DNA from: Actinomycetes bacterium
GTDB taxonomy: Bacteria; Actinomycetota; Acidimicrobiia; Acidimicrobiales; RAAP-2
Direction: 5' to 3'
Length of the DNA stretch: 64,000 nucleotides
Assembly: GCA_021846325.1 (NCBI GenBank)
Contig: JAJZBX010000005.1
Coordinates: 62,001 to 126,000 of the forward strand
Part shown: positions 48,810 through 59,048 of the stretch, piece after piece
How the letters are laid out: each line of letters begins with the position of its first letter
Numbering within the stretch: position 1 is the stretch's first letter
Notes under the pieces: model-generated
What the model was told of the DNA's origin: nothing
Database searches by the model: none
Seen by the model: only the letters and a program-made list of their open reading frames with translations
Made by a program: the position numbers and the translations under genes

Positions 48810-49955
48810 GTGCGCTTCTCTGACGAGCACGAGGCCTTTCGCGCCACAGTGCGCTCGCTCGTCGATCGAGAGATCAACCCCCACGTCGACGAGTGGGAGC
48901 GCGTCGGCGGCTTTCCCGCCCACGAGCTCTTTCCCCGACTCGCGCACTTCGGGCTCCTCGGACTCGAGTACGACCCGGCCTACGGTGGCGAAGCCGCGGA
49001 CCACTTCTTTACCTTGATCGCCTGCGAGGAGTACGGGCGAATCGGTGCCGCCGGCGTGGCGATGGCCATCGGGGTCCAAACGAGCATGGCCACGCCAGCC
49101 CTCGCGCGCTACGGATCCGAGGACTTGAAGCAGCGCTTTCTCGCCCCCGCGATCGCCGGTACGGCGGTGGCGGCCATCGCGGTGACCGAGCCCAACGCGG
49201 GATCCGACGTGGCGGCGATTACCACGCGCGCCGTGCGCGACGGCGACGAGTGGGTCATCAACGGTCAAAAGCTCTACATCACCAACGGCGTGCAGGCCGA
49301 CTGGATCTGCCTGCTCGCGCGCACCTCGGACGAGGGTGGGTATCGGGGCCTGTCACAGATCATCGTGCCGACCACCTCCCCCGGTTTTAGTGTTTCGCGC
49401 AAACTCGACAAGCTCGGTAACCGATCGTCGGACACCGCCGAGCTCGTCCTGGACGACGTGCGCGTGCCGGTGGACTACACGATCGGTACGTCCGGACGCG
49501 GCTTCGAACAACAGATGCGCCAATTCGTCATTGAGCGAATGACCGCCGCCTACACCATCGCGGGGCAGTGTCGCTACGCGCTGCAGCGCACGCGCGACTA
49601 CCTCGTCGAGCGCTCGGCGTTCGGCCAGCCCCTCGCGGCCAAGCAGTACGTGGCCTTTCGCCTCGCCGAGCTGTCCGCCCGCGTGGATCTCCTGGTGAGT
49701 CACAATCGCCAGTGCGCCGTTGACCTCATGGCCGGTGAGGACGTCACCCGCATGGCGACCGTGGCCAAACTCACCGCCGGACGCCTCGCGCGCGACGTGG
49801 CCGATCTGTGCCTGCAGTTTCACGGCGGCGTGGGGTACATGGAGGAGGTCTGGACCGCGAGGTTCTTTCGCGACATGCGCCTCTCGTCGATCGGCGGCGG
49901 CGCCGATGAGGTCATGCTGCTGGTGCTCGCCAGACTGGACGGCTTTCCCGTCTGA
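48810..49955 (+). CDS. Acyl-CoA dehydrogenase
   Basis: AVTEPNAGSDVAAITTRAVRDGDEWVINGQKLYITNG; QFHGGVGYMEEVWTARFFRDMRLSSIGGGADEVM. Confidence 0.93.
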   Translation: MRFSDEHEAFRATVRSLVDREINPHVDEWERVGGFPAHELFPRLAHFGLLGLEYDPAYGGEAADHFFTLIACEEYGRIGAAGVAMAIGVQTSMATPALARYGSEDLKQRFLAPAIAGTAVAAIAVTEPNAGSDVAAITTRAVRDGDEWVINGQKLYITNGVQADWICLLARTSDEGGYRGLSQIIVPTTSPGFSVSRKLDKLGNRSSDTAELVLDDVRVPVDYTIGTSGRGFEQQMRQFVIERMTAAYTIAGQCRYALQRTRDYLVERSAFGQPLAAKQYVAFRLAELSARVDLLVSHNRQCAVDLMAGEDVTRMATVAKLTAGRLARDVADLCLQFHGGVGYMEEVWTARFFRDMRLSSIGGGADEVMLLVLARLDGFPV

Positions 49956-49990
49956 GCCGATGGGCGCCACGCAAACGAAGGGAGCACTCA

Positions 49991-51637
49991 ATGAAACCCG
50001 ATCTCGCTGGACTCGATCCACTTGACGTCAACCTGGCGACTCGGACGTGCGTCGGTGACGCCCTCGCGCGTAGCGCGGCGATCTTCGCGGACCGACCGGC
50101 CGTCATCGACCACGGCGAGGTCGTCACCTACGGCGCGCTCGACGCCGCGGCCGACGCGTTCGCCACCTCGTTGCTCGAGCACGGTGCCCAACGTCAAAGC
50201 GCAGTGACACTCCTGATGGGTAATTCGTGGCGCTTCATCGCGACGTACTTCGCCTGCGCGAGGGCCGGACTCGTGGCGATGCCGCTCAACGTGACGCTCA
50301 CCACGTCGGACCTCGCGTGGATCGTGAACGACGCGCGGTCCACGACGCTCGTCGTCGACGACGCCTGGCTGGGGCTGCTCGAGCGACTGCTCCCCGAGCT
50401 CCCCAACGTCACCAACGTCGTGATCGTCGGGGTGGGCGAGGTGGCCAACACGACGGCGGACGTCACGAGGTGGGATGCCCTCGCGGCGAAGGCAGCGCCA
50501 GCACCTCGAGTGCTCGTCGAGGACCGCGACACGGTTCAGTGCCTGTACACCTCGGGCACCACGTCACGCCCCAAGGGTGTGCTGGTCAGTCACGTCAGCG
50601 TGCTCGTCGCCGGCCTGACGAACGCGCTCATGATGGAGTATCGCTGGGGTGCGACGCCGTCGGTCTTGCTCAACGTGCTGCCACTGTTTCACACGACGGC
50701 GCTCAACACACTCTGCCTGCCGGTGCTCTTCACCGGTGGAACGGTCGTGTTGCCCGGACCCTTCGACCCGCGGACCGTCCTTGGGGAGATCGAATCACGA
50801 CGCGTGACCCACGTGATGCTGTTGCCCATGATGTGGGCGGCGATCGTGCGAGAGTTGGACGCGACGGCCCACGACGTGGACTCGGTGCGACGCGCCATCT
50901 ACGCCATGGCCCCAATGCCCCGTGACCTCCTGGATCGCGTCGCTCGCGCCTTCAACCGCGCCGACGTGATTCTCGGCTCGGGCCAGACTGAGGTGGTGCC
51001 CGCGACGGTGCTGCAGTGGCCCGAGCACCGGACGTCAGCGCCCGAGTCGTGGGGACCGTCGGTGCCGACCGTGATGACTCGGTGCCTCGACCCAGAGGGC
51101 AACGTCGTGCCCGCGAACGAGACCGGTGAGATCGCCTACCGCGGCCCCCACGTCGCCAGTGGCTACTGGAACAATCGCGACGCCAATACGGCGGCCTTCG
51201 CCCACGGCTGGTTCCACAGCGGCGACGTGGGCCACGTCGACGAACGCGGTGTCGTCTGGTTCACCGACCGGCTAAAGGACATCATCAAGAGTGGTGGCGA
51301 GAACGTGTCCTCGGTCGACGTGGAACGCGTCGTGTCCTCGGTACCCGGCGTCGCCGAGAGCGTAATCGTCGGGGTGCCCGATCCCTACTGGGGCGAGGCC
51401 GTCTGTGCGGTCATCGTGCCCGACGGCACCGTCGAGCGAGCCGCGCTGCCCGGGGCCGTCATCGAGTACGCCAAGGCACACCTCGCCGGGTTCCAGGTCC
51501 CCAAGCGAGTCGTGGTGACGAGCGAGTTGCCCAAAACGGCCACGGGCAAAACCCGAAAGCACGAGGTCCGCGCCTGGCTCAGCCGCGTCACTGGCGATGG
51601 TGAGCGAAACGACGTGAGCGGCGAAGCACACCAGTAG
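49991..51637 (+). CDS. AMP-binding acyl-CoA synthetase
   Basis: YTSGTTSRPKGVLVSH, WFHSGDVGHVDERGVVWFTDRLKDIIKSGGENVSSVDVE, PKTATGKTRKHEVR. Confidence 0.94.
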   Translation: MKPDLAGLDPLDVNLATRTCVGDALARSAAIFADRPAVIDHGEVVTYGALDAAADAFATSLLEHGAQRQSAVTLLMGNSWRFIATYFACARAGLVAMPLNVTLTTSDLAWIVNDARSTTLVVDDAWLGLLERLLPELPNVTNVVIVGVGEVANTTADVTRWDALAAKAAPAPRVLVEDRDTVQCLYTSGTTSRPKGVLVSHVSVLVAGLTNALMMEYRWGATPSVLLNVLPLFHTTALNTLCLPVLFTGGTVVLPGPFDPRTVLGEIESRRVTHVMLLPMMWAAIVRELDATAHDVDSVRRAIYAMAPMPRDLLDRVARAFNRADVILGSGQTEVVPATVLQWPEHRTSAPESWGPSVPTVMTRCLDPEGNVVPANETGEIAYRGPHVASGYWNNRDANTAAFAHGWFHSGDVGHVDERGVVWFTDRLKDIIKSGGENVSSVDVERVVSSVPGVAESVIVGVPDPYWGEAVCAVIVPDGTVERAALPGAVIEYAKAHLAGFQVPKRVVVTSELPKTATGKTRKHEVRAWLSRVTGDGERNDVSGEAHQ

Positions 51638-51661
51638 ATTGCGCACAGGACAGGAGGTCTC

Positions 51662-52510
51662 GTGAAGCCGAGAACGCTCACCGTCGCGGCCGTGCAGCTC
51701 AACTCGGGGATCGATCGCGACGCGAACCTGACGCAGTCGATCGCCCTCGTCGAGCGGGCCGCCGACCTCGGTGCGACCTACGTCCAGCTGCCCGAGTACT
51801 TCAACTACCTCGGACCGGCGCGGGGCTACCTTGACGCCGCCGAGCCGATTCCCGGACCCACCACCGCGCGCATGGGTTCACTCGCCAAACGACGGCGAAT
51901 CAACCTACACCTGGGCAGCATGCTCGAGCTCGGCAGTGGCGACCACCCCTACAACACCAGCGTGCTGATCGGGCCGACGGGTTCGATCGTCGCGACGTAC
52001 CGCAAGACGCACCTCTTTGACGTCGACGTTCCTGGAGCCGTCACGCATCGCGAATCCGACGCCCTCGCGCGCGGCAACGAACTCGTCGTCGCGCGGCTCA
52101 AGCGCTTCAGCATCGGCCTGTCGGTCTGCTTCGACGTTCGATTCCCCGAGCTCTACCGAGCGCTGGCCGCGGCGGGTGCCGACGTGCTCGCCGTTCCGGC
52201 CGCCTTCAACGCCTCAACGGGTCGTAGCCACTGGCACGTGCTGATTCGATCGCGGGCCATCGAGAATCACGCCTTCGTCGTCGCGGCGGCCCAGGCCGGC
52301 ACGACCGACGAGGGCATCGCGACCTACGGCCACGCCATCGTCGTCGACCCGTGGGGCACCATCGTGGCCGAATCGGTGGGCGACGACGCCCAGGTCGTCA
52401 CCGCCACGCTCGACCTCGACGAGGTGAACCGGCGTCGAGCGCAAATCGCCGTGATGCGCTTTCGTCGCCCGACCCTGTACCGTCGGCCGGTTCGCGTGAT
52501 CGGCGCTTGA
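51662..52510 (+). CDS. Carbon-nitrogen hydrolase (nitrilase superfamily)
   Basis: VQLPEYFNYLG, YRKTHLFDVDVPG, LSVCFDVRFPELYRALAAAGADVLAVPAAF (Glu-Lys-Cys triad). Confidence 0.93.
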   Translation: MKPRTLTVAAVQLNSGIDRDANLTQSIALVERAADLGATYVQLPEYFNYLGPARGYLDAAEPIPGPTTARMGSLAKRRRINLHLGSMLELGSGDHPYNTSVLIGPTGSIVATYRKTHLFDVDVPGAVTHRESDALARGNELVVARLKRFSIGLSVCFDVRFPELYRALAAAGADVLAVPAAFNASTGRSHWHVLIRSRAIENHAFVVAAAQAGTTDEGIATYGHAIVVDPWGTIVAESVGDDAQVVTATLDLDEVNRRRAQIAVMRFRRPTLYRRPVRVIGA

Positions 52511-52638
52511 ACTTACCTCGAAGTAACGGTCTTGAGTCACCCAAAGGGGCGCCGGTGCGCGGCCTAGCATGGTTCACGGCGTCGTAGACCGTTGCGACAC
52601 CGGTCGTATCCGCACCGCGAGAAAGTCGTGAACCCCCC

Positions 52639-54030
52639 ATGAACATGCCGAGCGCTTCCTACTCCATAACCATGCGCGTCATCCTCGACGCTGCGTCAAC
52701 CATCCCCGCGATAGCCACCGCCGTCGCCAACGCCGGCGGACTGGTGACCGCCCTCGACGTGGTCGAACCGATCGATGGACACATGGTGGTCGACGTCACG
52801 TGCAACGCCAGTAACGAAGATCACGCCACCGTGCTCGGTGACACCGTCGGGGCGGTCGCCGGGGCCGCGGTGCACGCCATCAGCGACCGGACATTCTTAC
52901 TGCACCTCGGCGGCACCATTGAGGTCAAGCCCAAGATCGCGCTGAAGACGCGTGACGACCTCTCGATGGCCTACACCCCGGGCGTGGCGCGCATCTCCAA
53001 CGCCATCGCCAAGGACGTCAGCCTGGCGCGCAAGCTCACCATCAAGCGCAACACGGTCGCCGTGGTGACTGACGGTTCGGCGGTGCTCGGTCTCGGCAAC
53101 ATCGGTCCCGAGGCGGCCCTGCCCGTGATGGAGGGCAAGGCGCTGCTCTTCAAGCGCTTCGCCGACATCGACGCGTGGCCGGTCTGCCTGGCCACCCAGG
53201 ACGTCGACGAGATCGTTCGGATCGTCCAGTGCATTGCCCCGGTCTATGGCGGCATCAATCTCGAGGACATCGCGGCGCCACGCTGTTTCGAGATCGAACG
53301 CCGCCTGCGCGAGCTGCTCGACATCCCGGTCTTCCACGACGACCAGCACGGCACGGCGGTGGTGGTCTACGCGGCGCTGCGCAACGCGCTGCGCGTCGTG
53401 GGCAAGGAGATGAAGGACGTGCGCGTGACCATGCTCGGCGTGGGCGCCGCCGGCGTCGCGATCTCCAAACTGCTGCTGGCCGAAGGGGTCGGCGACATCA
53501 TTGGCGTGAACCGCCACGGGATCCTGGACCCCGATGACGCCTCGCTCGACGAGGAGCGTCGCTGGCTCGCCTCGAACACGAACCGCGACGCGCGACGCGG
53601 CGATCTCACCGACGCCCTGCGCGACGCCGACGTCTTCGTCGGCGTCTCTGGTCCGAACCTGGTTACCGAAGCCCAGCTCACCGTGATGGCGAAGGACTCG
53701 ATCGTTTTCGCGCTCGCCAACCCCGACCCCGAGATCGACCCGCAGGTGGCTCGCCGCCACGCCGCGATCGTCGCGACGGGACGTAGCGACGAACCTAACC
53801 AGATCAACAACGTTCTCGCCTTCCCCGGCATCTTTCGCGGCCTGCTCGACGCGGGCGCGACCCACATCACCGAGGAGATCGAGATCGCCGCGGGCCGAGC
53901 GATCGCCGACGCCGTCAGCTCAGACGACCTCTCGGCCAACTACATCGTGCCGACGGTCTTTAACGCCAGCGTCGTCAAATCAGTCGCCGAAGCCGTTGGC
54001 AAGGTCGCGCGCGCTCAACTCGGCGAATGA
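52639..54030 (+). CDS. NAD(P)-dependent malic enzyme with N-terminal ACT-like domain
   Basis: [73 protein letters not shown]. Confidence 0.94.
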   Translation: MNMPSASYSITMRVILDAASTIPAIATAVANAGGLVTALDVVEPIDGHMVVDVTCNASNEDHATVLGDTVGAVAGAAVHAISDRTFLLHLGGTIEVKPKIALKTRDDLSMAYTPGVARISNAIAKDVSLARKLTIKRNTVAVVTDGSAVLGLGNIGPEAALPVMEGKALLFKRFADIDAWPVCLATQDVDEIVRIVQCIAPVYGGINLEDIAAPRCFEIERRLRELLDIPVFHDDQHGTAVVVYAALRNALRVVGKEMKDVRVTMLGVGAAGVAISKLLLAEGVGDIIGVNRHGILDPDDASLDEERRWLASNTNRDARRGDLTDALRDADVFVGVSGPNLVTEAQLTVMAKDSIVFALANPDPEIDPQVARRHAAIVATGRSDEPNQINNVLAFPGIFRGLLDAGATHITEEIEIAAGRAIADAVSSDDLSANYIVPTVFNASVVKSVAEAVGKVARAQLGE

Positions 54031-54590
54031 GCGCACGATACCGAATGACCTCAGTTCTTGGGCGATGGACCCTCGCCATCATCACACTCGCGTCGCTCGG
54101 CCTCGCCACGCCATCGGCGGCGTCGCCACGGACCCTGATCCTCAACGCCGATGGACTCGTGGGCGCACCATTCGGCGCCGCGCAACGCAGCGTCGTTGCG
54201 GTCATCGATCGAACGCTGGGGGCCCCGACGAAGGACCCGACACCGACGCCGTTTCTCGCGCCGTGCGGCGTCGACGCCGCAGCCTCGTGGGGCGAGCTGG
54301 CCACCTTCTTCGACCACGGTCGCTTCGCGGGCTACTCCCTCGGCCACCGACCGATGGTCGGCCTCCGCGTCGCAGGTGGCGTGCAACCCGGTGAGCGACT
54401 GTCGCTGGCCCACCACCAGTTCGGTTCCCGGCTGCGCACCTCATCAAATCAGGGTGGCGCGTGGTTTGTGCGAACTCCAACTGGCCGATTTTTTGGATTT
54501 TTGTGGCCCAGTGGCCCGCCACCGGGCCCACGCACTCGGATCTGGACGATCGAAGCCGGCCGCGTGGGATGCCCCGCCCTGGCCCCGTGA
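54027..54590 (+). CDS. Secreted hypothetical protein
   Basis: Signal peptide RWTLAIITLASLGLATPSAASP; ATGA overlap with malic enzyme gene. Confidence 0.65.
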   Translation: MSARYRMTSVLGRWTLAIITLASLGLATPSAASPRTLILNADGLVGAPFGAAQRSVVAVIDRTLGAPTKDPTPTPFLAPCGVDAAASWGELATFFDHGRFAGYSLGHRPMVGLRVAGGVQPGERLSLAHHQFGSRLRTSSNQGGAWFVRTPTGRFFGFLWPSGPPPGPRTRIWTIEAGRVGCPALAP

Positions 54591-54594
54591 GGTG

Positions 54595-54621
54595 TTAGCA
54601 CTCTCGATGTTGGAGTGCTAA
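54595..54621. promoter_or_regulatory. CIRCE operator (HrcA binding site)
   Basis: TTAGCACTC-TCGATGTTG-GAGTGCTAA: exact match to TTAGCACTC-N9-GAGTGCTAA. Confidence 0.96.
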
Positions 54622-54683
54622 AATGGGGTCGTCGAAGTGATTCGACGGTTCAAGAGCAGCCCAACGAGACAGGAGGTTCAACC

Positions 54684-55118
54684 ATGGCTCTTGTTCGCAC
54701 TGACACCTTCCGGGACATCGACCGGTTTCTCCAGCAGTTCTGGGCGAGCCCGGACGTTGCGAGGACCCACTCGGTCCCGATGGATGCCTACCGGAACGGC
54801 GACTCGTTCCTCATCATCGTCGACCTACCCGGCGTTGACGCCAAGGCCATCTCGCTCACCGTGGAGAACAACGTGCTCACGGTGAAGGCGGAGCGCACGG
54901 CGCCCACCTCAGCCGAGGGGGTCGACCGCCTGATGGCCGAGCGCCCCTACGGCACCTTCACCCGTCAGATCTTCCTCGGGACCAGTCTGGACTCAGAGAA
55001 GATCGACGCCGACTACGAGTCCGGCGTACTCACGATCGCCATTCCGATCGCCGAGCACGCCAAGCCCCGTCGAGTCGAGGTTTCCTCCAAGGGTGAGCGC
55101 AAGGTCATCCCCGCGTAG
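54684..55118 (+). CDS. Hsp20/alpha-crystallin family small heat shock protein
   Basis: MDAYRNGDSFLIIVDLPGVDAKAISLTVENNVLTVKAERT; YESGVLTIAIPIAEHAKPRRVEV. Confidence 0.95.
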   Translation: MALVRTDTFRDIDRFLQQFWASPDVARTHSVPMDAYRNGDSFLIIVDLPGVDAKAISLTVENNVLTVKAERTAPTSAEGVDRLMAERPYGTFTRQIFLGTSLDSEKIDADYESGVLTIAIPIAEHAKPRRVEVSSKGERKVIPA

Positions 55119-55131
55119 TTCAAGCGTCCGT

Positions 55132-55168
55132 CACAAAACCCGGCACCCGCGTGGTGCCGGGTTTTGTG
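55132..55168. terminator. Strong intrinsic terminator after hsp20
   Basis: Perfect 16-bp stem CACAAAACCCGGCACC-CGCGT-GGTGCCGGGTTTTGTG followed by TTTC. Confidence 0.93.
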
Positions 55169-55279
55169 TTTCTGCAAATCAGTCAGGCTCGGACAGTTTC
55201 GCAAGACGTGCTCGAAGTCCCTGGACCAGTCGATTGGGCCGTGGTACGCGGGCGAGGTCGAACGGCGCACGGTCGGCGC

Positions 55280-55669
55280 CTACATCTGTGCCCGCCCGGC
55301 TTCCTGGATCCGTACGAGCGCCACGAGCAGACAGACCGGCACCGGGGCAACGAACGGGCCAATGGTCAAGATCCCGACCAGTGTGAACGCTCCGAGCGCA
55401 CCGACGACCAGCCACGTAAAGACGCCGACGCCACGTCGAGCACGACCGGCCCGAGCAAGGATCGACCCGCTAGCGAGCAGGGAGCCGACGAGTGGCAGGG
55501 CGACGATGACGATGACCCGGCCACCGTTGACCTGGACCAAGGTTGCCGAAACGGTGCCGCCGTAGACGGGAATCGTGAGTGCGGCCACGAGCAGTCCCGC
55601 GCCGCTGATGATCGACGCCACCAACCACCAGCGGGTCCAGATGTCCAACCGAGTCCAACCGGCGCGCAT
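55280..55669 (-). CDS. Small four-TM hypothetical membrane protein
   Basis: MRAGWTRLDIWTRWWLVASIISGAGLLVAALTIPVYGG... uninterrupted. Confidence 0.6.
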   Translation of the reverse strand: MRAGWTRLDIWTRWWLVASIISGAGLLVAALTIPVYGGTVSATLVQVNGGRVIVIVALPLVGSLLASGSILARAGRARRGVGVFTWLVVGALGAFTLVGILTIGPFVAPVPVCLLVALVRIQEAGRAQM

Positions 55670-56043
55670 ACGCTCACCCTAATCTATCGAGCGACCCTTC
55701 GTCCGAGCTAGGCGAGACGAGGCACGGCGCTCGCGACTAGCCCGATCCCGGCCGGGCGACCGGGCTGGCGGGTAACCCGGCGTTTCGAGGCGCGGGTGGC
55801 CGCGACGTGGCGAACCAAGAGCTTGAGCGCCTGATGACGGGTTTGAGGCCAACCGGTCCGCGGTGATCGGGCGGCCCAACAGCGATGGCGAGCCGGCGCA
55901 CCATTCGCCACCGCCGGGCACGGCCCGCGCCGCGAAGAACGGCGAGCCCGACATTCGCAAATTTCGTCGGTAACGAGACAAACTGGTCCGAGCGGTGGCC
56001 CGGCGACCGGAGTGTCACCGCGGTGGGGCGATAAGGTCGCCAC

Positions 56044-56445
56044 GTGGCCTCTGGGGATGAATCGATGGACCTCGCGCTCGCGGCGTCGACGCTGCGCGCG
56101 AACGGCTCTGACTTCCAGGCGTTGCTGGGAGCGCTCGTCGATGGACTCGCCGACGCCCTCGGCGAACGACTGCAAACGACGCTCGCCGGAGGGCGCTTTC
56201 GAAAGTCGAGTGAGTACCGCTCGGTACGCATCGTTGTGGGCGACGAACACTTTGAGGCCGCCGTCGAAGGTGCGAGCCTGCACTGTGGGGTCGCCCATCT
56301 CTCTGGCGGCATTCGGATTCGCAACGAGGCGCTCGACACGAACGAGTGGATCAACCGCCTCGTCGGGTCACTCGCGAACGAGGCCGCCCGTAGTGATTCG
56401 GCTCGCCAAGCCCTAGAACATCTTGTCATCGGAGGAAACCAGTGA
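56044..56445 (+). CDS. Unknown 133-aa protein, first gene of YbjQ-module operon
   Basis: GTG start, GTGA overlap with next gene; no recognised domain. Confidence 0.7.
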   Translation: MASGDESMDLALAASTLRANGSDFQALLGALVDGLADALGERLQTTLAGGRFRKSSEYRSVRIVVGDEHFEAAVEGASLHCGVAHLSGGIRIRNEALDTNEWINRLVGSLANEAARSDSARQALEHLVIGGNQ

Positions 56446-57239
56446 GCGATACCGTCAACGACCTACCCGAGGCCACGGGCCACCGACTAGCCGAGCTCGA
56501 GCACGGACTCTTCACGTCCGACCTCTCGGTGAACGAGTTCCTCCTCGTGAAGGAGGCCGGCTTCCATCCGGTCGGCTTCGTCATGGGCTCGTCCATCTAC
56601 CACACCGGGATCCAAACGCGTAAGTGGAGCCAGAGTCAGGAATTGACGAAGCTCACCGAAGCGATGTACAACGCGCGCGAACTCGCGATGACGCGTATGG
56701 AGGAGGAGGCGGCGGCACTCGGTGCCGACGGTGTCGTCGGCGTGCGACTCGACGTCAACTACTACGAGTGGGGCAAGGACGCCGCCGAGTTCATTGCCGT
56801 GGGCACCGCCGTGAAGGCCGAAGACGGCGTCTCGAGACGAAACAAGCTCGGCAAGCCGTTCACGTCTGACCTATCGGGCCAGGACTTTTGGACCCTCGCC
56901 CAGACGGGGTACGCCCCCCAAGGGCTCGTCATGGGCACGTGCGTCTACCACATCGCGCACCGCGGACTCGGCCAGGCGCTCAGCACGACGGGCCAGAACG
57001 TCGAACTGCCGAACTTCACCCAGGCGCTCTACGAAGCCCGCGAACTCGCGATGACCCGCATGCAGGACGAGTCCGCCCAACTCGGTGCCACCGGCATCGT
57101 CGGCGTGCGCCTGGAGGAGAAGTCTCACCAGTGGGGCTCGCACACCATCGAGTTCCTCGCCATCGGCACGGCCGTGACTAAGGGCACCGAATCGGTCACG
57201 CTGCCCACCCCGACCACCATCATCTCGCTCGACAACTGA
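56442..57239 (+). CDS. Tandem (two-module) YbjQ/heavy-metal-binding-like protein
   Basis: FHPVGFVMGSSIYHTG...ARELAMTRMEEEAAALGADGVVGVRLDVNYYEWG and YAPQGLVMGTCVYHIA...ARELAMTRMQDESAQLGATGIVGVRLEEKSHQWG. Confidence 0.82.
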   Translation: MSDTVNDLPEATGHRLAELEHGLFTSDLSVNEFLLVKEAGFHPVGFVMGSSIYHTGIQTRKWSQSQELTKLTEAMYNARELAMTRMEEEAAALGADGVVGVRLDVNYYEWGKDAAEFIAVGTAVKAEDGVSRRNKLGKPFTSDLSGQDFWTLAQTGYAPQGLVMGTCVYHIAHRGLGQALSTTGQNVELPNFTQALYEARELAMTRMQDESAQLGATGIVGVRLEEKSHQWGSHTIEFLAIGTAVTKGTESVTLPTPTTIISLDN

Positions 57240-58093
57240 TGGTCGCGAACCCCGTCGCCGCCGGCTTCTCGTCGGGCCTCAGCGTCGCCGACTTCGCGGC
57301 GTGCCTGTCGATGGGCCTCGAGCCAGTCGGACTCGTCCAGGGATTCTGCGCCATGCAGGCCGGCGGCTTCGCCATGGGCCTGACCCAGATGGGCCAGCCG
57401 ATGGGGGGACAAGGAGGCTACGTCGAGAACTACCAGTGCCCCCACGGCATGGTCGGCGGCGAGCACCGAATGTGGGGCCAGAACTACGAGCAGACCTGGG
57501 TTGAGCAGTCGTGGTCCGGTGGCTTCACCGCCGCGCTGGATCGCATGCGTGACGAGGCGACGCGCCTGGGTGCGCACGGCGTCGTCGGCGTCCTCGACAC
57601 CGAGACCGCACTCGTGGGCGCCGGTGTTGTCGAGTTCCACCTACGCGGCACCGCGGTGCGGGTAGTCGACGCGACGTCCACCAACGCGCCGTGGACGACG
57701 TACCTCGCCGGGCAGCGTCTGGTGAAACTGTTCGAATCGGGATTCGCTCCGGTCTCGGTCGTGGCGGTCACCGCATCGGTGCGCGTGTACGCCTACTGCA
57801 TCACCGAGTACCTCATGGGCGGCGGCGGCGTGAACGTCTGGTCGTCAAACTCCTCATCGGTCGAGATCAATCAGATCGTGCGCGCGCAGTCGCTATCGCG
57901 TGACCTCGCTCGATCGATGGCGCGCACCCAGCTGCACGGCGACGATCTGCACGCCGCGCAGCTCGACGTCGTGGACCGCGAGCACGAGCGCGGCGACCTC
58001 GAGATCGTGTCGACGCTGCGCGGGAACCGCGTGCGCCGATTTCGCAGCTTCGAGTCGCTCCCCATCCCTCAGCCGACGGTGCGGCTCACGTGA
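57239..58093 (+). CDS. Tandem YbjQ-like protein (second paralog)
   Basis: LEPVGLVQGFCAMQAG...ALDRMRDEATRLGAHGVVGVLDTETALV and FAPVSVVAVTASVRVYAYCITEYLMGG. Confidence 0.75.
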   Translation: MVANPVAAGFSSGLSVADFAACLSMGLEPVGLVQGFCAMQAGGFAMGLTQMGQPMGGQGGYVENYQCPHGMVGGEHRMWGQNYEQTWVEQSWSGGFTAALDRMRDEATRLGAHGVVGVLDTETALVGAGVVEFHLRGTAVRVVDATSTNAPWTTYLAGQRLVKLFESGFAPVSVVAVTASVRVYAYCITEYLMGGGGVNVWSSNSSSVEINQIVRAQSLSRDLARSMARTQLHGDDLHAAQLDVVDREHERGDLEIVSTLRGNRVRRFRSFESLPIPQPTVRLT

Positions 58094-58920
58094 GCGCCGC
58101 ACCACGCGACGATCTGGTGGCCCTGGTACGCGAGGCGGTCGCGTCACTCGAATCCAAGGCGACGTCGTCGACGTCGATGACGTCGGATCTCTCACTGGAC
58201 GAGGAGTTCAATCTTCACGCCATCGGTTGGGAAGCGGTCGAACTGGTGAGCGGCTATTCGGCGTTCTCGACACCGATGGGTGCGTGGAGCTGGGGACAGG
58301 GTGAGATCACTTCGGCGACCGAGGCGCACGCCAACGCGTTCGCGAGTGCGATACAGCGCCTGCACCACGAAGCGGCCGCGGCCGGTGGCCACGGTGTGGT
58401 GGGCGTCCACATCGAGCGATCGATCTTCTCCACCCACACCGCCGTCTCACTCATCGGCACCGCCGTGCGACCCATCGGGGCGAGTCGCGTCGGTGACGAC
58501 CACGTCTTCGTCTCCGACCTGTCCGCGCGCGACTTCGCCCGACTCGTACTGGCTGGCTGGGAGCCCCTGGGCCTCGCGACCGGCGCCAGCTTCGTCTACG
58601 CCCCCCGGCGCACCATCGGGGCGGCGCTCGCCCAACAGTCCCAGAACGTCGAGCTGACCAACTTCACCGAAGCCATCTACGCCGCGCGCGAACTCGCCAT
58701 GGAACGCATGCAGCGATCGGCCATCGACCTGCACGGGTCCGGCGTCGTCGAAGTCAAGGTCGTCGAGGGTCCGATGGCCTTCGCCGCCCACGCCGTTGGC
58801 TTTACCGCTTGGGGTACCGTCGTGCGTCTCGCCGCCGACCAACACCGCCCCATGAACCCCGCGCTCGTGGTCTCACTGGACGATCCAGTGGTGACGTTTG
58901 ACGCAGCCACGTTGGGCTGA
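58090..58920 (+). CDS. Tandem YbjQ-like protein (third paralog)
   Basis: WEAVELVSGYSAFST...AIQRLHHEAAAAGGHGVVGVHIERS and WEPLGLATGASFVYAPRR...ARELAMERMQRSAIDLHGSGVVEVKVVEG. Confidence 0.8.
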   Translation: MSAAPRDDLVALVREAVASLESKATSSTSMTSDLSLDEEFNLHAIGWEAVELVSGYSAFSTPMGAWSWGQGEITSATEAHANAFASAIQRLHHEAAAAGGHGVVGVHIERSIFSTHTAVSLIGTAVRPIGASRVGDDHVFVSDLSARDFARLVLAGWEPLGLATGASFVYAPRRTIGAALAQQSQNVELTNFTEAIYAARELAMERMQRSAIDLHGSGVVEVKVVEGPMAFAAHAVGFTAWGTVVRLAADQHRPMNPALVVSLDDPVVTFDAATLG

Positions 58921-59048
58921 CCTCGTCGACATATGGATTGGGCCCGTGCGGAGTCGCGTGACTTGACGGCCCACGGTCGCCAGGAAACGGGCGGGTTGAA
59001 CCTCGACACAGCGTCCTAGACGGCCGCTCGAACTGCGCTCTGTTGGGC

